This document shows positions 26,699 to 36,174 of a stretch of DNA of 64,000 nt, piece after piece (the first letter of the stretch is position 1; every line of letters starts with the position of its first letter). The position numbers and the translations under genes were made by a program. The notes beneath the pieces are model-generated. The model saw only the letters and a list, made by a program, of their open reading frames with translations, searched no databases and had not been told where the DNA came from. Origin of the DNA: Sulfobacillus thermosulfidooxidans DSM 9293 (GTDB lineage Bacteria; Bacillota; Sulfobacillia; Sulfobacillales; Sulfobacillaceae); NCBI RefSeq assembly GCF_900176145.1, contig NZ_FWWY01000001.1:2787444-2851443 (forward strand), in the 5' to 3' direction.

Positions 26699-27336
26699 CT
26701 TCTACATAGAGTAACGCAAGCAGGATGGAAATGGTTACATCCTGCTTTGAACCATTATGAGATTCTCGTCGACATTAGGACGGCTTTGAAGGCCGAAAAT
26801 CGACAGGTGATGGGTGAAGAGAGCTAGAAAATCGTAATCATTGCGCGTTGGAAAAGGTTAGCACATAGCAGAAAAGGACCTGTTCACATGAATTAAAAAG
26901 ACATTCTTGTTTAATCTAATCGTTCTCAATGGTTTTTAATTTTTCAAGAAATGATTGAAATTCCTTCCATTTTGTCCAAAGGGTTGTTCTGGTCAAAAGA
27001 AATATTGGAGTGAAGATGCCATGGATGTTGAAAGGTGAAATATCCGAAAAGGCGCCGAAGACTTTTGTAATCTTGACCTTAGCGGTTCACAGTACTCGTA
27101 GTTCGTTTGAGTGAGGTCACGGGACCATATGGCCCTATTACTTGATATCGACAGTTCCATCTAAGAAGGACCTTCTGCATCTGATAGTCGTTCCCAGCTT
27201 CTTCTACACTAAAACTGTCACCAAAAAGCAGCTGTGATAGCGAAGTTCTCCAGAATTGTGAATATCAAGAAGGATTCCAGGACATGTTACAACCCAGTGG
27301 GATTAACGAGTTGGCGAGTTGAAGGAGATGAGTCTG
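26699..27336. other. 638-base region without a clear gene
   Basis: Close to the L,D-transpeptidase start a hairpin AGCAGGATG/CATCCTGCT (about 26718-26746) could lie in its leader. The middle is AT-rich (26880-26990). From about 27000 the sequence has short open stretches interrupted by stops and no recognisable motif, possibly decayed coding DNA. The last part must contain the promoter of the cytochrome genes. Confidence 0.4.
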
Positions 27337-27426
27337 GTGACAACAGCGACGGGAAATTACATTGTAGAAATATTGTTCTTATTAACGTTTGTAACGGCTT
27401 TATTGTGGCCCGGTAAACGGCATTAG
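27337..27426 (+). CDS. 29-residue one-helix membrane microprotein
   Basis: A very short reading frame just upstream of the cytochrome b gene. GTG at 27337 lies nine bases after GAAGGAG; an ATG at 27328 would abut that site and give 32 residues. The product has a short polar N-terminus (TTATGNY), one membrane helix (about IVEILFLLTFVTALLW) and the basic ending PGKRH. This is the typical form of small accessory subunits in respiratory and b6f-type complexes. No homologue can be named. Confidence 0.5.
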   Translation: MTTATGNYIVEILFLLTFVTALLWPGKRH

Positions 27427-27461
27427 GATGGGATCCGCGAAAGACGGAGGAGGAATCAAAA

Positions 27462-28079
27462 ATGGCGAACTGGACAACCTTTGCTCGCAAAACAAGCGCA
27501 GCGGTATTATCGGTAGATACCTGGTTGCCGGAGACAATGCCTGAATATGCCCAAGGTTTTATGTATATGTTAGGGTCTTTAACAGCATCAAGCTTTGTTG
27601 TCTTAATTCTTTCTGGTGTGATTTTGGCGGCTAATGGACCAGCCAGTTGGTCTTATAATGGACCGATGCGATTTGTTGCTGCAACTCATTTCTGGGCAGT
27701 TCAAGCGTTTTTCTTTTTCATGATGCTGCATTTATGGCGGGTGTTCTTTACAGGAGCGTGGCGTGGGGGCCGGCATGAAACATGGTTATTAGGAGCATTG
27801 GCTATGTTGATTGCCATTCCCACAGCTTTCACTGGGTTTTTGATTAATGGAGATTTTTACTCGCAGTGGAATGCGGTGCAAGCGAAAGATGGTTTGAATG
27901 CTCTAGGACTTGGGTGGATTAACTTACCCAATGCCGGGCAAATGGTGGGAATGCATTTAGTGGTTTTGCCCTTAACGCTTAGCGTCATCATCTTCGGTCA
28001 TATTGTACGGGTTCGGATGAAAGGGGTCGTGCCACCATATCCAGAACGCAGCGCGGCCCATGTGAAGGAGGGACAATAA
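27462..28079 (+). CDS. cytochrome b6-type diheme subunit
   Basis: Four-helix membrane cytochrome of 205 residues, matching the N-terminal (b6) part of cytochrome b, which carries both b hemes. The heme ligands are His pairs spaced 13 residues in HFWAVQAFFFFMMLH (helix 2) and 14 residues in HLVVLPLTLSVIIFGH (helix 4); the latter spacing is b6-like. GGAGGAGG precedes ATG. It forms an operon with the microprotein upstream and the membrane protein whose ATG begins two bases after its stop. Quinol oxidation would need a Qo site, which is not visible in either partner. Confidence 0.88.
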   Translation: MANWTTFARKTSAAVLSVDTWLPETMPEYAQGFMYMLGSLTASSFVVLILSGVILAANGPASWSYNGPMRFVAATHFWAVQAFFFFMMLHLWRVFFTGAWRGGRHETWLLGALAMLIAIPTAFTGFLINGDFYSQWNAVQAKDGLNALGLGWINLPNAGQMVGMHLVVLPLTLSVIIFGHIVRVRMKGVVPPYPERSAAHVKEGQ

Positions 28080-28080
28080 C

Positions 28081-29064
28081 ATGGCAACGCGTATGGATGA
28101 TGAGATGGTTCATGATTATCGTTACGTGCCCGAAGACTTTATGAAACATTTGATGTCAACATTAGGCATTATCATTGTCTTGGTCTTAGTGTTGGCAGGA
28201 CTCTTTGGAGTGCCAGAAAAACAGCCGTTAACCATTAAAAGCTATGCCACTCAAAATCCGGTAGCCTTTGAGGCGATGGCTACTAGGGACCTAAATGGGC
28301 AAGGGCGTATTGCGAATTATGGTCCGCCATATAACAACGGTACTGGGAATGTTGAATCCGGCTTACAGAAACTTTCTGGAATTTGGCACCCTATCAATGC
28401 GGAACAAGATTTTATTCTTCATCCTCTCAGCATGGCGGCGACCATTAATCCGCAAATTAGCCCTGCATTGCGGGCCTTTGAAAGTGCCTCGCGAGCTCAG
28501 CAAATTCTTTGGGCAAACAACTATGAAGCCGCGTTATTAGCGCATGGGCAAGTTGTTAACGGCAAAGTGGTGGTGCCACCCGGTAATTACGGTCCGGTTC
28601 CGGCATTAATGAATGCCACATTGCAACTTGGTAAAAGTGGATTGATGTCAGGCGCTTTAATTCGCAATCCCAACGTGGTGACGCGGTTTAACAACCAAAA
28701 TTACCAGCTGTTTCTTCAAGGGGACCCGTTACATCAAGCCGCTGCTCCCTTACAACTGAAAGGGGAACAATGGGGCATTATCCACTCAGCGGTTCCTGGA
28801 TATCCCGGAGCGTGGTGGATGACCATTCCCACATGGATTTATCAATGGCCTTGGGTCGCCAATTCGCCGGCAGCCGATGCTATTGCGCTGAGTATTGGGT
28901 TTATTATCTGGTTAATTCTGGCTCTGACACCATGGATTCCAGGATGGAACCGGGTGCCTCGCTACCTAGGCGTTTACAAACTGATTTGGAAAGACTTCTA
29001 TCACCGTCCACCGACGGAAGCGCCAACTGGTAAAAGTGAAACACAGACACGAGGAATATCGTAA
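28081..29064 (+). CDS. membrane partner protein of the b6-type cytochrome
   Basis: A 327-residue protein with a cytoplasmic N-terminus, a first helix (about 24-44), a large extracytoplasmic domain of about 210 residues and a C-terminal helix region (about 263-285, ALSIGFIIWLILALTPWIPG) with a basic tail. Its place one base after cytochrome b fits a subunit-IV-like role, but it has no PEWY motif and too few helices for a standard subunit IV. It has no CxxCH heme c motif and no Rieske cluster motif. Related cytochrome b partner proteins occur in Firmicutes and Actinobacteria, as I recall; the function is not established. Confidence 0.65.
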   Translation: MATRMDDEMVHDYRYVPEDFMKHLMSTLGIIIVLVLVLAGLFGVPEKQPLTIKSYATQNPVAFEAMATRDLNGQGRIANYGPPYNNGTGNVESGLQKLSGIWHPINAEQDFILHPLSMAATINPQISPALRAFESASRAQQILWANNYEAALLAHGQVVNGKVVVPPGNYGPVPALMNATLQLGKSGLMSGALIRNPNVVTRFNNQNYQLFLQGDPLHQAAAPLQLKGEQWGIIHSAVPGYPGAWWMTIPTWIYQWPWVANSPAADAIALSIGFIIWLILALTPWIPGWNRVPRYLGVYKLIWKDFYHRPPTEAPTGKSETQTRGIS

Positions 29065-29098
29065 TCGTCTCACGGACACTATTTAGGACATATAAACA

Positions 29099-29142
29099 CA
29101 TAAGGATCCACATTGTGGATCCTTATGTTATTTGATTTTTTG
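29099..29142 (+). terminator. terminator after cytochrome operon
   Basis: CATAAGGATCCAC and GTGGATCCTTATG form a perfect 13-base-pair stem with an ATT loop, followed by TTATTTGATTTTTT. It lies just before the end of the convergent dUTPase gene. Confidence 0.88.
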
Positions 29143-29159
29143 TTTCAGGAAAGGGAGAT

Positions 29160-29606
29160 TTACTGTGTCGTACTCCCAAATCCCCCTTGGCGATCAGCAT
29201 CTGATATGTCATTGTCTGTTACCCCAAACTTGACAAAAATACCTTGGGCAATGCGTTCACCGGCTTTGATGATCACTGGCTCAGGTCCTCGGTTTTCAAT
29301 CGGTATGAAAATATGCCCTTCATTATCGGGATTATCGACATAATCCCGGTCAATGACCCCTACTTGATTAGCGAGCACACAGCGTTTCTTAACCGCCCAC
29401 GAGCTACGAATTATGACGAGTAAAACCTCTCCAGGAGGCATGTACACTTTAAGGCCTGTTGGAACAAGATGGATTTCGCCAGGATTTAACGTAACCATTT
29501 CGGCAGAAGCTAAATCGTATCCCGCAGAATCTTTGGTATGCCGCTTGGGAAGTGAGATATTTCTGTTTTGATATTGCGTGATTACAGCAAAAGACCGTGT
29601 TGGCAT
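29160..29606 (-). CDS. dut: dUTP diphosphatase (trimeric dUTPase family)
   Basis: Hydrolyses dUTP to dUMP and pyrophosphate, limiting uracil in DNA and supplying dTMP synthesis. The 148 residues show the family motifs: DSAGYDLASAE, IRSSWAVKKRCVL, NQVGVIDRDYVDN, ERIAQGIF, and the C-terminal GGFGSTTQ that closes over the active site. ATG at 29606 follows ATAGGAGA, favouring this start over the longer frame to 29675. It is monocistronic. Confidence 0.9.
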   Translation of the reverse strand: MPTRSFAVITQYQNRNISLPKRHTKDSAGYDLASAEMVTLNPGEIHLVPTGLKVYMPPGEVLLVIIRSSWAVKKRCVLANQVGVIDRDYVDNPDNEGHIFIPIENRGPEPVIIKAGERIAQGIFVKFGVTDNDISDADRQGGFGSTTQ

Positions 29607-29675
29607 GGGGAATCTCCTATCTGATGGCTTGATAGATTCCTCGTAAAAATATACCCAATGTCCTTTCGTCGTCAA

Positions 29676-30480
29676 TTCGGATGCGATGTTTCAGCCCTTT
29701 CATCTCGACAACCAGTCCAGTGTGTCTATCTTCATAGGCATCATCATTTCGGTTGCGCTTTTCTCTATCATCTTTGCCCTGAACGGGATTTGGATTTCAT
29801 CTAGTGATTTGGTATGATGAATCACAATGGTTTCAGAACTGGGGCTGCATTGCGCGAGCGTCGGTATGTCGTAAACGATAGCAACCATAGCAACTTGGGT
29901 GATCCAGGTCTTTCTTCTTGCCAGGAAATCCATCAATGAACCCAGCTTGTTCATTTAACGCATTTTGGACTTTGAAAGCCGGGACATGATCAGGTGACGA
30001 AAGACGCCAACCACGTCGTTTGAACACATAGCAAAGTCTCACAGAAGACGGTTTGCGAAAAAGACTTGCTTAGATGACTGGCGATAGGACAATCGTTCGT
30101 TGTTAGGTTTCATCATTCCATGCCGGTACCGGAATACAAGTTGCACCTCTTATGCCAGGTAAGTTGGATCTGAATGGTGCCGAGATTTGATGCGTCGGCG
30201 CAGTGCCATGTTTTTCTTAAAGAACTAGAAGGATAAGAGAAAAATGGGAGACGATTTATTATCAATTGGTCTTAGCACCAAGCCATAATTAGCGTATAAT
30301 ATCCCATTGGCGGTTAGTTGAAAGGGCTCTTTCGTGATGATGCAAATAGCATATTGAAGACTCGTGTGAGTATTGCAAAAAATCAACATCACGATTCTCG
30401 TAGAATTCCAAAACGAGTATACTACAGTCAGAAAGATGAATATTGGGAGAATTGTAAATCATTTAACAAGAGTACCGGAC
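29676..30480. pseudogene. possible decayed coding region on the minus strand
   Basis: About 800 bases before acs have no intact gene. The minus strand at 29700-30042 has two overlapping open frames without ribosome binding sites. Together they read like a protein broken by a frameshift near 29930, with a basic patch (YVFKRRGWRLSSPDH) reminiscent of transposase DNA-binding parts. I cannot assign a family. The stretch 30230-30480 is AT-rich and probably holds the acs promoter. Confidence 0.25.
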
Positions 30481-30499
30481 GAAGGGAGATTGACAAGGT

Positions 30500-32530
30500 A
30501 TGGCGGATGAACAGACAGGCGTGTCTGAAACCGAAATCGCTGTGCACTGGCACGAAGAAGAATACTATTCTCCACCGGAAAGTTTTATTCAACAAGCGAA
30601 CCTGAAGGATCCCGAGATACGAGAAAAATTTCGTATTGAAAATTTTCCCGATTATTTCGCAGAGTATGGGGAATTATTGCAATGGGATCGTAAATGGGAT
30701 CAGGTGTTTGATGGCAGCAATCCCCCCTTTTGGAGGTGGTTTGTTGGTGGACGCCTAAATGCTTCAGTCAACTGTATTGACCGTCATTTGGCGTCCAATC
30801 GGAATAAGGCAGCCTTCTATTTTGTTCCTGAAAATCCGGACGAAATGAGGCAAGTGATTACATATCAAGACCTCTATGTCCGGGTCAATGAATTTGCAGC
30901 TCTGCTGCGGGACTTTGCCGGGGTCAAAAAAGGCGATCGGGTTACGATTCATATGCCGATGGTTGCTGAGTTGCCCATTGCCATGTTGGCATGTGCCAGG
31001 TTGGGAGCGATCCATTCGGTTGTTTTTGGAGGATTTAGTGGCCAAGCGTGCGCGGACCGAATTATCGATTCGGAGAGTCACATTCTTATAACGATGGATG
31101 GTTATTACCGGAGCGGAAAATGGCTAAATCATAAGGAAAAGGCCGATGTTGCTGTGGAGCGTGCCGAACAAGCGGGCCAACACGTGGACAAAGTGCTGAT
31201 TTTTGAACGTCATCCCGGTCGTTATTCGAGTGATACTCCCCTGACAGAAGGGCGCGACTTTATTGTCAACGAACTCCTTTCGCAGTTTCGAGGAGCTCGT
31301 GTGGAACCGGAATCGATGAAGGCCGAAGATCCCTTGTTTCTCATGTATACCAGCGGTTCAACAGGAAAACCCAAAGGGGTTCAACATAGTACTGGTGGCT
31401 ACCTCTCCTATGTGACGGCGACCAGCAAAAATATTTTAGATATTCATCCTGAAGACGTCTATTGGTGTATGGCTGATATCGGATGGATTACCGGACATTC
31501 CTACATTGTTTATGGACCGCTATCACTTGGGGCCTCATCGATCATCTATGAAGGTGTCCCGTCCTATCCCCACGCTAATCGACCCTTCGAAATTGCCGAA
31601 GAATTAGGCGTCAATATTTTCCATACATCTCCTACCGCGATCCGCGGATTACGAATGGCGAAAGACATCAATCCCCAAAAGTACAACTACCACTTTAAAC
31701 TGATGGTGACAGTCGGAGAGCCGATCGAACCAGATGTTTGGCGCTGGTACTATCACGTCATTGGACGGGATGAAGCGGTTATTGTCGATACCTGGTGGCA
31801 GACCGAAACCGGTGGATTTTTATGTAGTACAGTGCCTGCGCTTGACAAAATGAAACCCGGAAGCGCTGGACCAGGAGTCCCGGGCATTCACCCTGTGATT
31901 TTTGATGATGAGGGTCATGAAATCCAGGCGGGATCGGGCCGTGGGGGAAATATTTGTATACGTAACCCTTGGCCTGGCACGTTACAAACCATCTGGAAAG
32001 ATCCGGAACGTTTTGTGAGGACGTACTACGGGAAATACTGCAAGAACCCAGATAGTAAGGATTGGCGCGATTGGCCGTATATGGCCGGAGATGGAGCAAT
32101 GCTAGCGTCGGATGGATACTTCCGGATTTTGGGACGCATCGATGATGTGATTAACGTAGCTGGCCACCGTTTAGGAACCAAAGAGTTGGAATCTGCGGTA
32201 TTAAGGTTGGATGAGGTGGCGGAAGCGGCTGTCATTGCGGCTCAAGACGACCTAAAGGGCACAGTACCTGAATTGTATGTGTCTTTGCAACCCAATGTGG
32301 TCCCTTCTGACGAATTAAGTCAACGCATCGTCAATGCGATTGTTAGTGAAATCGGGCCCATTGCTCGTCCGCGGAAGGTATGGATTGTTCCTGATTTGCC
32401 GAAGACTCGTTCAGGAAAAATTATGCGGCGCATTTTGGCATCCATCTCGAACAATAAAGAGATTGGGGACGTAACCACTTTGGCGAATCCAGAAGTGGTG
32501 GATACCATTCACCAATTGGTGCGTTCTTAA
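30500..32530 (+). CDS. acs: acetyl-CoA synthetase
   Basis: Converts acetate, ATP and CoA to acetyl-CoA through acetyl-AMP. The 676 residues are slightly longer than usual, with about 25 extra at the N-terminus. The ATP-binding loop MYTSGSTGKPKG is near residue 282, DTWWQTETGG near 430, and the acetylation-sensitive Lys is in KTRSGKIMRR near 640. The acetate-pocket Trp of the second motif matches true Acs. The gene is followed after 105 bases by an acetate uptake transporter, so import and activation are linked. Acs is commonly controlled by lysine acetylation; no acetylase gene is nearby. Confidence 0.95.
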   Translation: MADEQTGVSETEIAVHWHEEEYYSPPESFIQQANLKDPEIREKFRIENFPDYFAEYGELLQWDRKWDQVFDGSNPPFWRWFVGGRLNASVNCIDRHLASNRNKAAFYFVPENPDEMRQVITYQDLYVRVNEFAALLRDFAGVKKGDRVTIHMPMVAELPIAMLACARLGAIHSVVFGGFSGQACADRIIDSESHILITMDGYYRSGKWLNHKEKADVAVERAEQAGQHVDKVLIFERHPGRYSSDTPLTEGRDFIVNELLSQFRGARVEPESMKAEDPLFLMYTSGSTGKPKGVQHSTGGYLSYVTATSKNILDIHPEDVYWCMADIGWITGHSYIVYGPLSLGASSIIYEGVPSYPHANRPFEIAEELGVNIFHTSPTAIRGLRMAKDINPQKYNYHFKLMVTVGEPIEPDVWRWYYHVIGRDEAVIVDTWWQTETGGFLCSTVPALDKMKPGSAGPGVPGIHPVIFDDEGHEIQAGSGRGGNICIRNPWPGTLQTIWKDPERFVRTYYGKYCKNPDSKDWRDWPYMAGDGAMLASDGYFRILGRIDDVINVAGHRLGTKELESAVLRLDEVAEAAVIAAQDDLKGTVPELYVSLQPNVVPSDELSQRIVNAIVSEIGPIARPRKVWIVPDLPKTRSGKIMRRILASISNNKEIGDVTTLANPEVVDTIHQLVRS

Positions 32531-32551
32531 TTGACGGATCGATGAGATCCG

Positions 32552-32587
32552 AAAAACGCGAGAAGTCGCAAGACTTTTCGCGTTTCA
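32552..32587 (+). terminator. hairpin between acs and acetate transporter gene
   Basis: AAACGCGAGAAGTC and GACTTTTCGCGTTT form a 14-base-pair stem with a GCAA tetraloop. The T-tract is short, so it may reduce rather than stop transcription into the transporter gene. Confidence 0.6.
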
Positions 32588-32635
32588 CCTCATCAGTAGT
32601 AATGTCTATTTACGATGAATGGGGGCTAGAAAGAA

Positions 32636-33229
32636 ATGACGGGAAAATTAGCCAATCCTGGACCATTGGGTCTTGCGGGCTTCGCCTTTACAACGTGGAT
32701 GTTGAGTATGATTAATGCAGGGTGGTTTGATGCACGCAGTTTAGGCATGGTTATTGCACTGGCCATGGCTTATGGCGGCACGGCCCAGTTGGTTGCCGGG
32801 GTTTTGGAATATCCACGCGGCAACACTTTTGGAACAGTGGCCTTCTTTTCTTATGGGGCATTTTGGTGGTCCTTTGCTCTATTTGCGCACTATTTTGGAT
32901 CGGCAGTGCCATCCGCATTCGTGGGATGGTACTTATTTATGTGGGGTATCTTTACTTTTTATATGTGGATCGCGACGTTCCGGATCAACCGTGCTTTACA
33001 ACTTGTCTTCTTGTTTTTATGGCTGACCTTTGTCGTCTTGGCGGTCGGTACATGGACTCATTCGGCGTTAACTCAAGCTGGCGGATACCTTGGATTGATT
33101 ACGGCACTTTTAGCCTTTTACGCGTCGGCGGCGGATGTTGTGAATCCCGCATTCGGACGGGATATTCTCCCACTTCATCCCTATTCGCCGGAATCATCGC
33201 AGAAAACGGCACGTCGTAGTGCCAGTTAA
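32636..33229 (+). CDS. acetate/succinate uptake transporter (GPR1/FUN34/YaaH, SatP-like)
   Basis: Six-helix membrane protein of 197 residues in the AceTr family. The signature NPGPLGLAGFAFTTWMLS is at residues 7-24, and helices follow at about 36-55, 68-88, 95-113, 119-140 and 146-165. It follows acs, which supports acetate as substrate. The ribosome binding site is weak (GGGGGCTAGAAAG). In an acidophile, acetate uptake must be handled with care because the acid form enters freely; a regulated acs-transporter pair is consistent with scavenging. Confidence 0.9.
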   Translation: MTGKLANPGPLGLAGFAFTTWMLSMINAGWFDARSLGMVIALAMAYGGTAQLVAGVLEYPRGNTFGTVAFFSYGAFWWSFALFAHYFGSAVPSAFVGWYLFMWGIFTFYMWIATFRINRALQLVFLFLWLTFVVLAVGTWTHSALTQAGGYLGLITALLAFYASAADVVNPAFGRDILPLHPYSPESSQKTARRSAS

Positions 33230-33265
33230 ACGTCCTCGTCATCAAAACTCACAACCAACCGTAAT

Positions 33266-33300
33266 AAAAGAGCAGAAGGGAAACTTTCTGCTCTTTTTTA
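33266..33300 (+). terminator. terminator after acetate transporter gene
   Basis: AAAAGAGCAGAA and TTCTGCTCTTTTTT pair around GGGAAACT, with a clear T-run on the plus strand. Confidence 0.85.
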
Positions 33301-33411
33301 TTTGCCACGAAGTCGATACACTGGGAAAGGGGTTCGAAAGCCTATTTTGAATTTGACAAAGGATACAGCCAAAGGAGGGAATCCTGCCAAGATATTTAGC
33401 AGGGATACTCA

Positions 33412-33969
33412 GTGAAACAAGCTCTCGTAGTCGGTGGCACAGGCATGTTGGCGTCTTTAACGCCATGGCTTGTGGAACATGAATATTGGGTTAGTGTGAT
33501 AGGGCGTTCTTCCAACAAATTGTTTCGCGTAATGAATCAAGTAGCGAACCGATCGCATTATGTGACGCCTTTGGTCCTCGATTATCACGACAATGCCAAA
33601 GTGCATAAATGGATCCAACATATTCAGTTAATGCAAGGTCCTATCGATTTGGTGGTGAGCTGGATCCATGAGCCTAAAGATCCTGTGCTTTTGGCTATTG
33701 GGGAAGAAATTACGGCATATCGTCATGATTCATGGCGACTGATTGATATTATCAGTAGTGCAAAACAAGATACCGTGTCGCATATTCAGCTTCCCCCAAC
33801 CTGTCTGGTTCAGCGAGTGGTTTTAGGTTACCAGAAGACCTCTCAAGGGCCGCGTTGGTTAACCCATGAAGAAATTGTCGAGGGTGTTGTCCGTGCTATT
33901 GAACATTCCCAACAGCCCGTTGTTCCAGTGGGGGATATTGCGTTACCCCGTCCCGACAATATCCAGTAA
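33412..33969 (+). CDS. short Rossmann-fold (SDR-like) protein
   Basis: A 185-residue protein with an N-terminal dinucleotide motif ALVVGGTGMLASLTPWL and a following basic position (IGRSSNK) suggesting NADP. The usual SDR catalytic Tyr-x-x-x-Lys is not evident and the protein is about 60 residues shorter than classical SDRs. It could bind a nucleotide without redox activity. It starts with GTG after AGGGA. It lies between the acetate transporter and the convergent aldo/keto reductase gene. Confidence 0.65.
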   Translation: MKQALVVGGTGMLASLTPWLVEHEYWVSVIGRSSNKLFRVMNQVANRSHYVTPLVLDYHDNAKVHKWIQHIQLMQGPIDLVVSWIHEPKDPVLLAIGEEITAYRHDSWRLIDIISSAKQDTVSHIQLPPTCLVQRVVLGYQKTSQGPRWLTHEEIVEGVVRAIEHSQQPVVPVGDIALPRPDNIQ

Positions 33970-34050
33970 CGAGATCCGTCGCGCACCAGATTAGCGGAAA
34001 TGGGTAATAGGCGAGAATCGGATGCGCGACGCGTCGCCAAAACTGTCCCC

Positions 34051-34947
34051 TTATTTTGCCAGTTGATTAACTTCATCCATTATTCCGGGAGGCAAGGGAT
34101 AGTCCATAGCCTGAACAGCTTCATCCAGATGCTGCACATTTTTCGTCCCAACCAAAATCGAACTTACTTCAGGACGTTGGGCGATGAATTGTAGTGCGAG
34201 AGGAATGAGTTGTTGAAAATCGTTGTTGAGTAGTGCTAAATAGGGCTTTAGTTGCTCAGCGTGTGGTGAAGAGGTTGTTATCAATGTCTTAGCGCGTGGT
34301 GTGAGCCAGCCCATCGCTAAGGGAAAACGAATCAGAATACCCAAAGCATGGTCAGCCGCTTTTTTTATAGCGTCGAGAGCTCTTCGGTCTAGCAGGTTAT
34401 AGGTCAACTGCACAACATCGAAATCTTGTAAGGCAATGATGTCATCGATTAGATCATATTCACACGACGCTCCCAAAAAGCGCACTTTTCCGGCATCTTT
34501 GGCCTCACGCATGGCTCTTACCGTGTCGCCTTGCTCGAGCACGTTGCGGGGATTTGGTCCAAAATGGATTTGCAATAAGTCGATTTGGCTGGTGCGAAGT
34601 CGAGCTAAAGATTCCTCAATAGATATGGCAATCGCGTCATAGCTAAAGTCGTAATAGGTTTCAGGTTCTCTGTTATGTTCTCCACATTTCGTGGCTAAAA
34701 AATATTGATGGCGCCTTTTAGAAAGAGCTTGTCCAATGCGAACCTCGCTTTGATGATAGGCCGAAGCGGTATCAATGATGTTGATACCCAAATCCAAGAC
34801 GTGATGTAAAACCGTCGCGGCTTGTTCGACTGAAGGCCGCTTAATGTCGTCTCCTTGTCCTATGCCCCAGTCACGGCCAATTTCCAATGCTCCAAATCCG
34901 ATGATGCTAACTTGTTCCCCTGTTCGTCCTAGAACGCGGTATTCCAT
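34051..34947 (-). CDS. aldo/keto reductase
   Basis: NADP-dependent carbonyl reductase with the TIM-barrel AKR fold, 298 residues. N-terminal YRVLGRTGEQVSIIGFGALE, catalytic Asp in NIIDTASAYHQSE (Asp and Tyr near 57-62), Lys in FLATKCGEH near 84 and His in LLQIHFG near 118 complete the tetrad. The C-terminal SSILVGTKNVQHLDEAV is the usual cofactor-binding end. AAGGAG precedes the ATG. It is divergent from the glycosyltransferase gene with only about 30 bases between starts. Confidence 0.9.
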   Translation of the reverse strand: MEYRVLGRTGEQVSIIGFGALEIGRDWGIGQGDDIKRPSVEQAATVLHHVLDLGINIIDTASAYHQSEVRIGQALSKRRHQYFLATKCGEHNREPETYYDFSYDAIAISIEESLARLRTSQIDLLQIHFGPNPRNVLEQGDTVRAMREAKDAGKVRFLGASCEYDLIDDIIALQDFDVVQLTYNLLDRRALDAIKKAADHALGILIRFPLAMGWLTPRAKTLITTSSPHAEQLKPYLALLNNDFQQLIPLALQFIAQRPEVSSILVGTKNVQHLDEAVQAMDYPLPPGIMDEVNQLAK

Positions 34948-34976
34948 ATTTGTCGTCTCCTTGTGAAAAATGCGTT

Positions 34977-36122
34977 ATGCTAAGATTAATTTCTATTAGC
35001 GGGAGTGAGAGTGGTATCACTAAACGCCATTTGCGCATTACCTTTTTGCTGCCCGGACCTCCTTCGGTTCCGGTTGGCGGTTACCGGGTTGTCTACACCT
35101 ATGCCAATTATTTGGCAGAACGAGGGCATCGGGTGGAAATTGTCCATGCTGGCAAGTTAGGGCAATTTCCCGCTCCACAGCCCTCTTCATGGCGCACTTT
35201 ACGTAACGCGTGGCGATATTGGTCGCGGATCAAGCCAGCCATTATTCCGCCTCATGTATCATGGCATATTTTTCACCCCCGGGTAAAACTATCCTTTTTG
35301 CCAGGAGAACCCGTTAATCGGGTGATGCCGGCATCGGATATCATTGTTGCCACGGCGTGGACGACTGCGGAATATGTTCAAGGATACGCAAAAGAGAAAG
35401 GAGAACCTTTCTATCTTATCCAACATCTCGAAACATGGCAGGGGAAGGATGAGCGTGCCCTAGCGACATGGCATTTTCCGTTTCACAAAATTGTGGTGTC
35501 GCACTGGCTTCATGCGGAAGGAACAAAACGAGGGCTTGAGGACTTAATCCATATTCCCATTGCCGTGGATCACCAGCTATTTCATCCTGGTAAATCGTTA
35601 ACACGGCGACCACTGAGCATCTTAGGCATGTATCATCCTGCTCCCTGGAAGGGCGGACAAGATATGTTGGCGGTGATGACCCGTTTGCATGAACGATATC
35701 CGTCCCTTCCTATTTCTCTGTTTGGGACGGGGATCCGGCCAAAGGAACTCCCATCATCGTTTCGATATGTGCAAAATCCTTCGCAGGCCGAGCTGGCGGT
35801 TTTATACCGCAGTCATGCCATTTTCGTTCATACCAGTTATTTGGAAGGATGGGCATTACCCCCGGCCGAAGCTATGGCATCAGGGTGTGTGTTCGTAGGA
35901 ACGGACAGCAGAGGAAATCGCGATTATGCGATTCCTAATGTCAATGCTTTACTGGTTGAACCAGGCCATATCGAGGAGCTATTCGCACAGATATCGCGGG
36001 TGATTGAACACGAAGATTTGCGCGATAGACTCCAACATGAAGGATTTAACACGCTGCAAACTTTTACGTGGGAAGATTCGACGGACATGCTGGAACAGTA
36101 TTTTTTGCGTTATGTGCCATGA
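34977..36122 (+). CDS. GT4-family glycosyltransferase
   Basis: Retaining glycosyltransferase of GT-B fold, about 381 residues. The N-terminal domain begins ITFLLPGPPSVPVGGYRVVY. The C-terminal domain shows ILGMYHPAPWKGGQDML near 218 and the nucleotide-sugar EX7E element in the region SYLEGWALPPAEAMASG near 295. No membrane helix is present. The start is uncertain: ATG at 34977 has no good ribosome binding site and no better codon is obvious. The NUDIX gene follows after about 50 bases and may be co-transcribed. The sugar and acceptor are unknown. Confidence 0.82.
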   Translation: MLRLISISGSESGITKRHLRITFLLPGPPSVPVGGYRVVYTYANYLAERGHRVEIVHAGKLGQFPAPQPSSWRTLRNAWRYWSRIKPAIIPPHVSWHIFHPRVKLSFLPGEPVNRVMPASDIIVATAWTTAEYVQGYAKEKGEPFYLIQHLETWQGKDERALATWHFPFHKIVVSHWLHAEGTKRGLEDLIHIPIAVDHQLFHPGKSLTRRPLSILGMYHPAPWKGGQDMLAVMTRLHERYPSLPISLFGTGIRPKELPSSFRYVQNPSQAELAVLYRSHAIFVHTSYLEGWALPPAEAMASGCVFVGTDSRGNRDYAIPNVNALLVEPGHIEELFAQISRVIEHEDLRDRLQHEGFNTLQTFTWEDSTDMLEQYFLRYVP

Positions 36123-36174
36123 TTCACGAGCAACACGTTCCGCAAAGCATCGAAACATGGAAGGAGCGATACTC

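Noticed and set aside
27234-27416. 60-codon plus-strand frame before cytochrome b
   Set aside because: No ribosome binding site and polar, cysteine-containing nonsense-like product; the +1 frame encodes the membrane microprotein with a good site.
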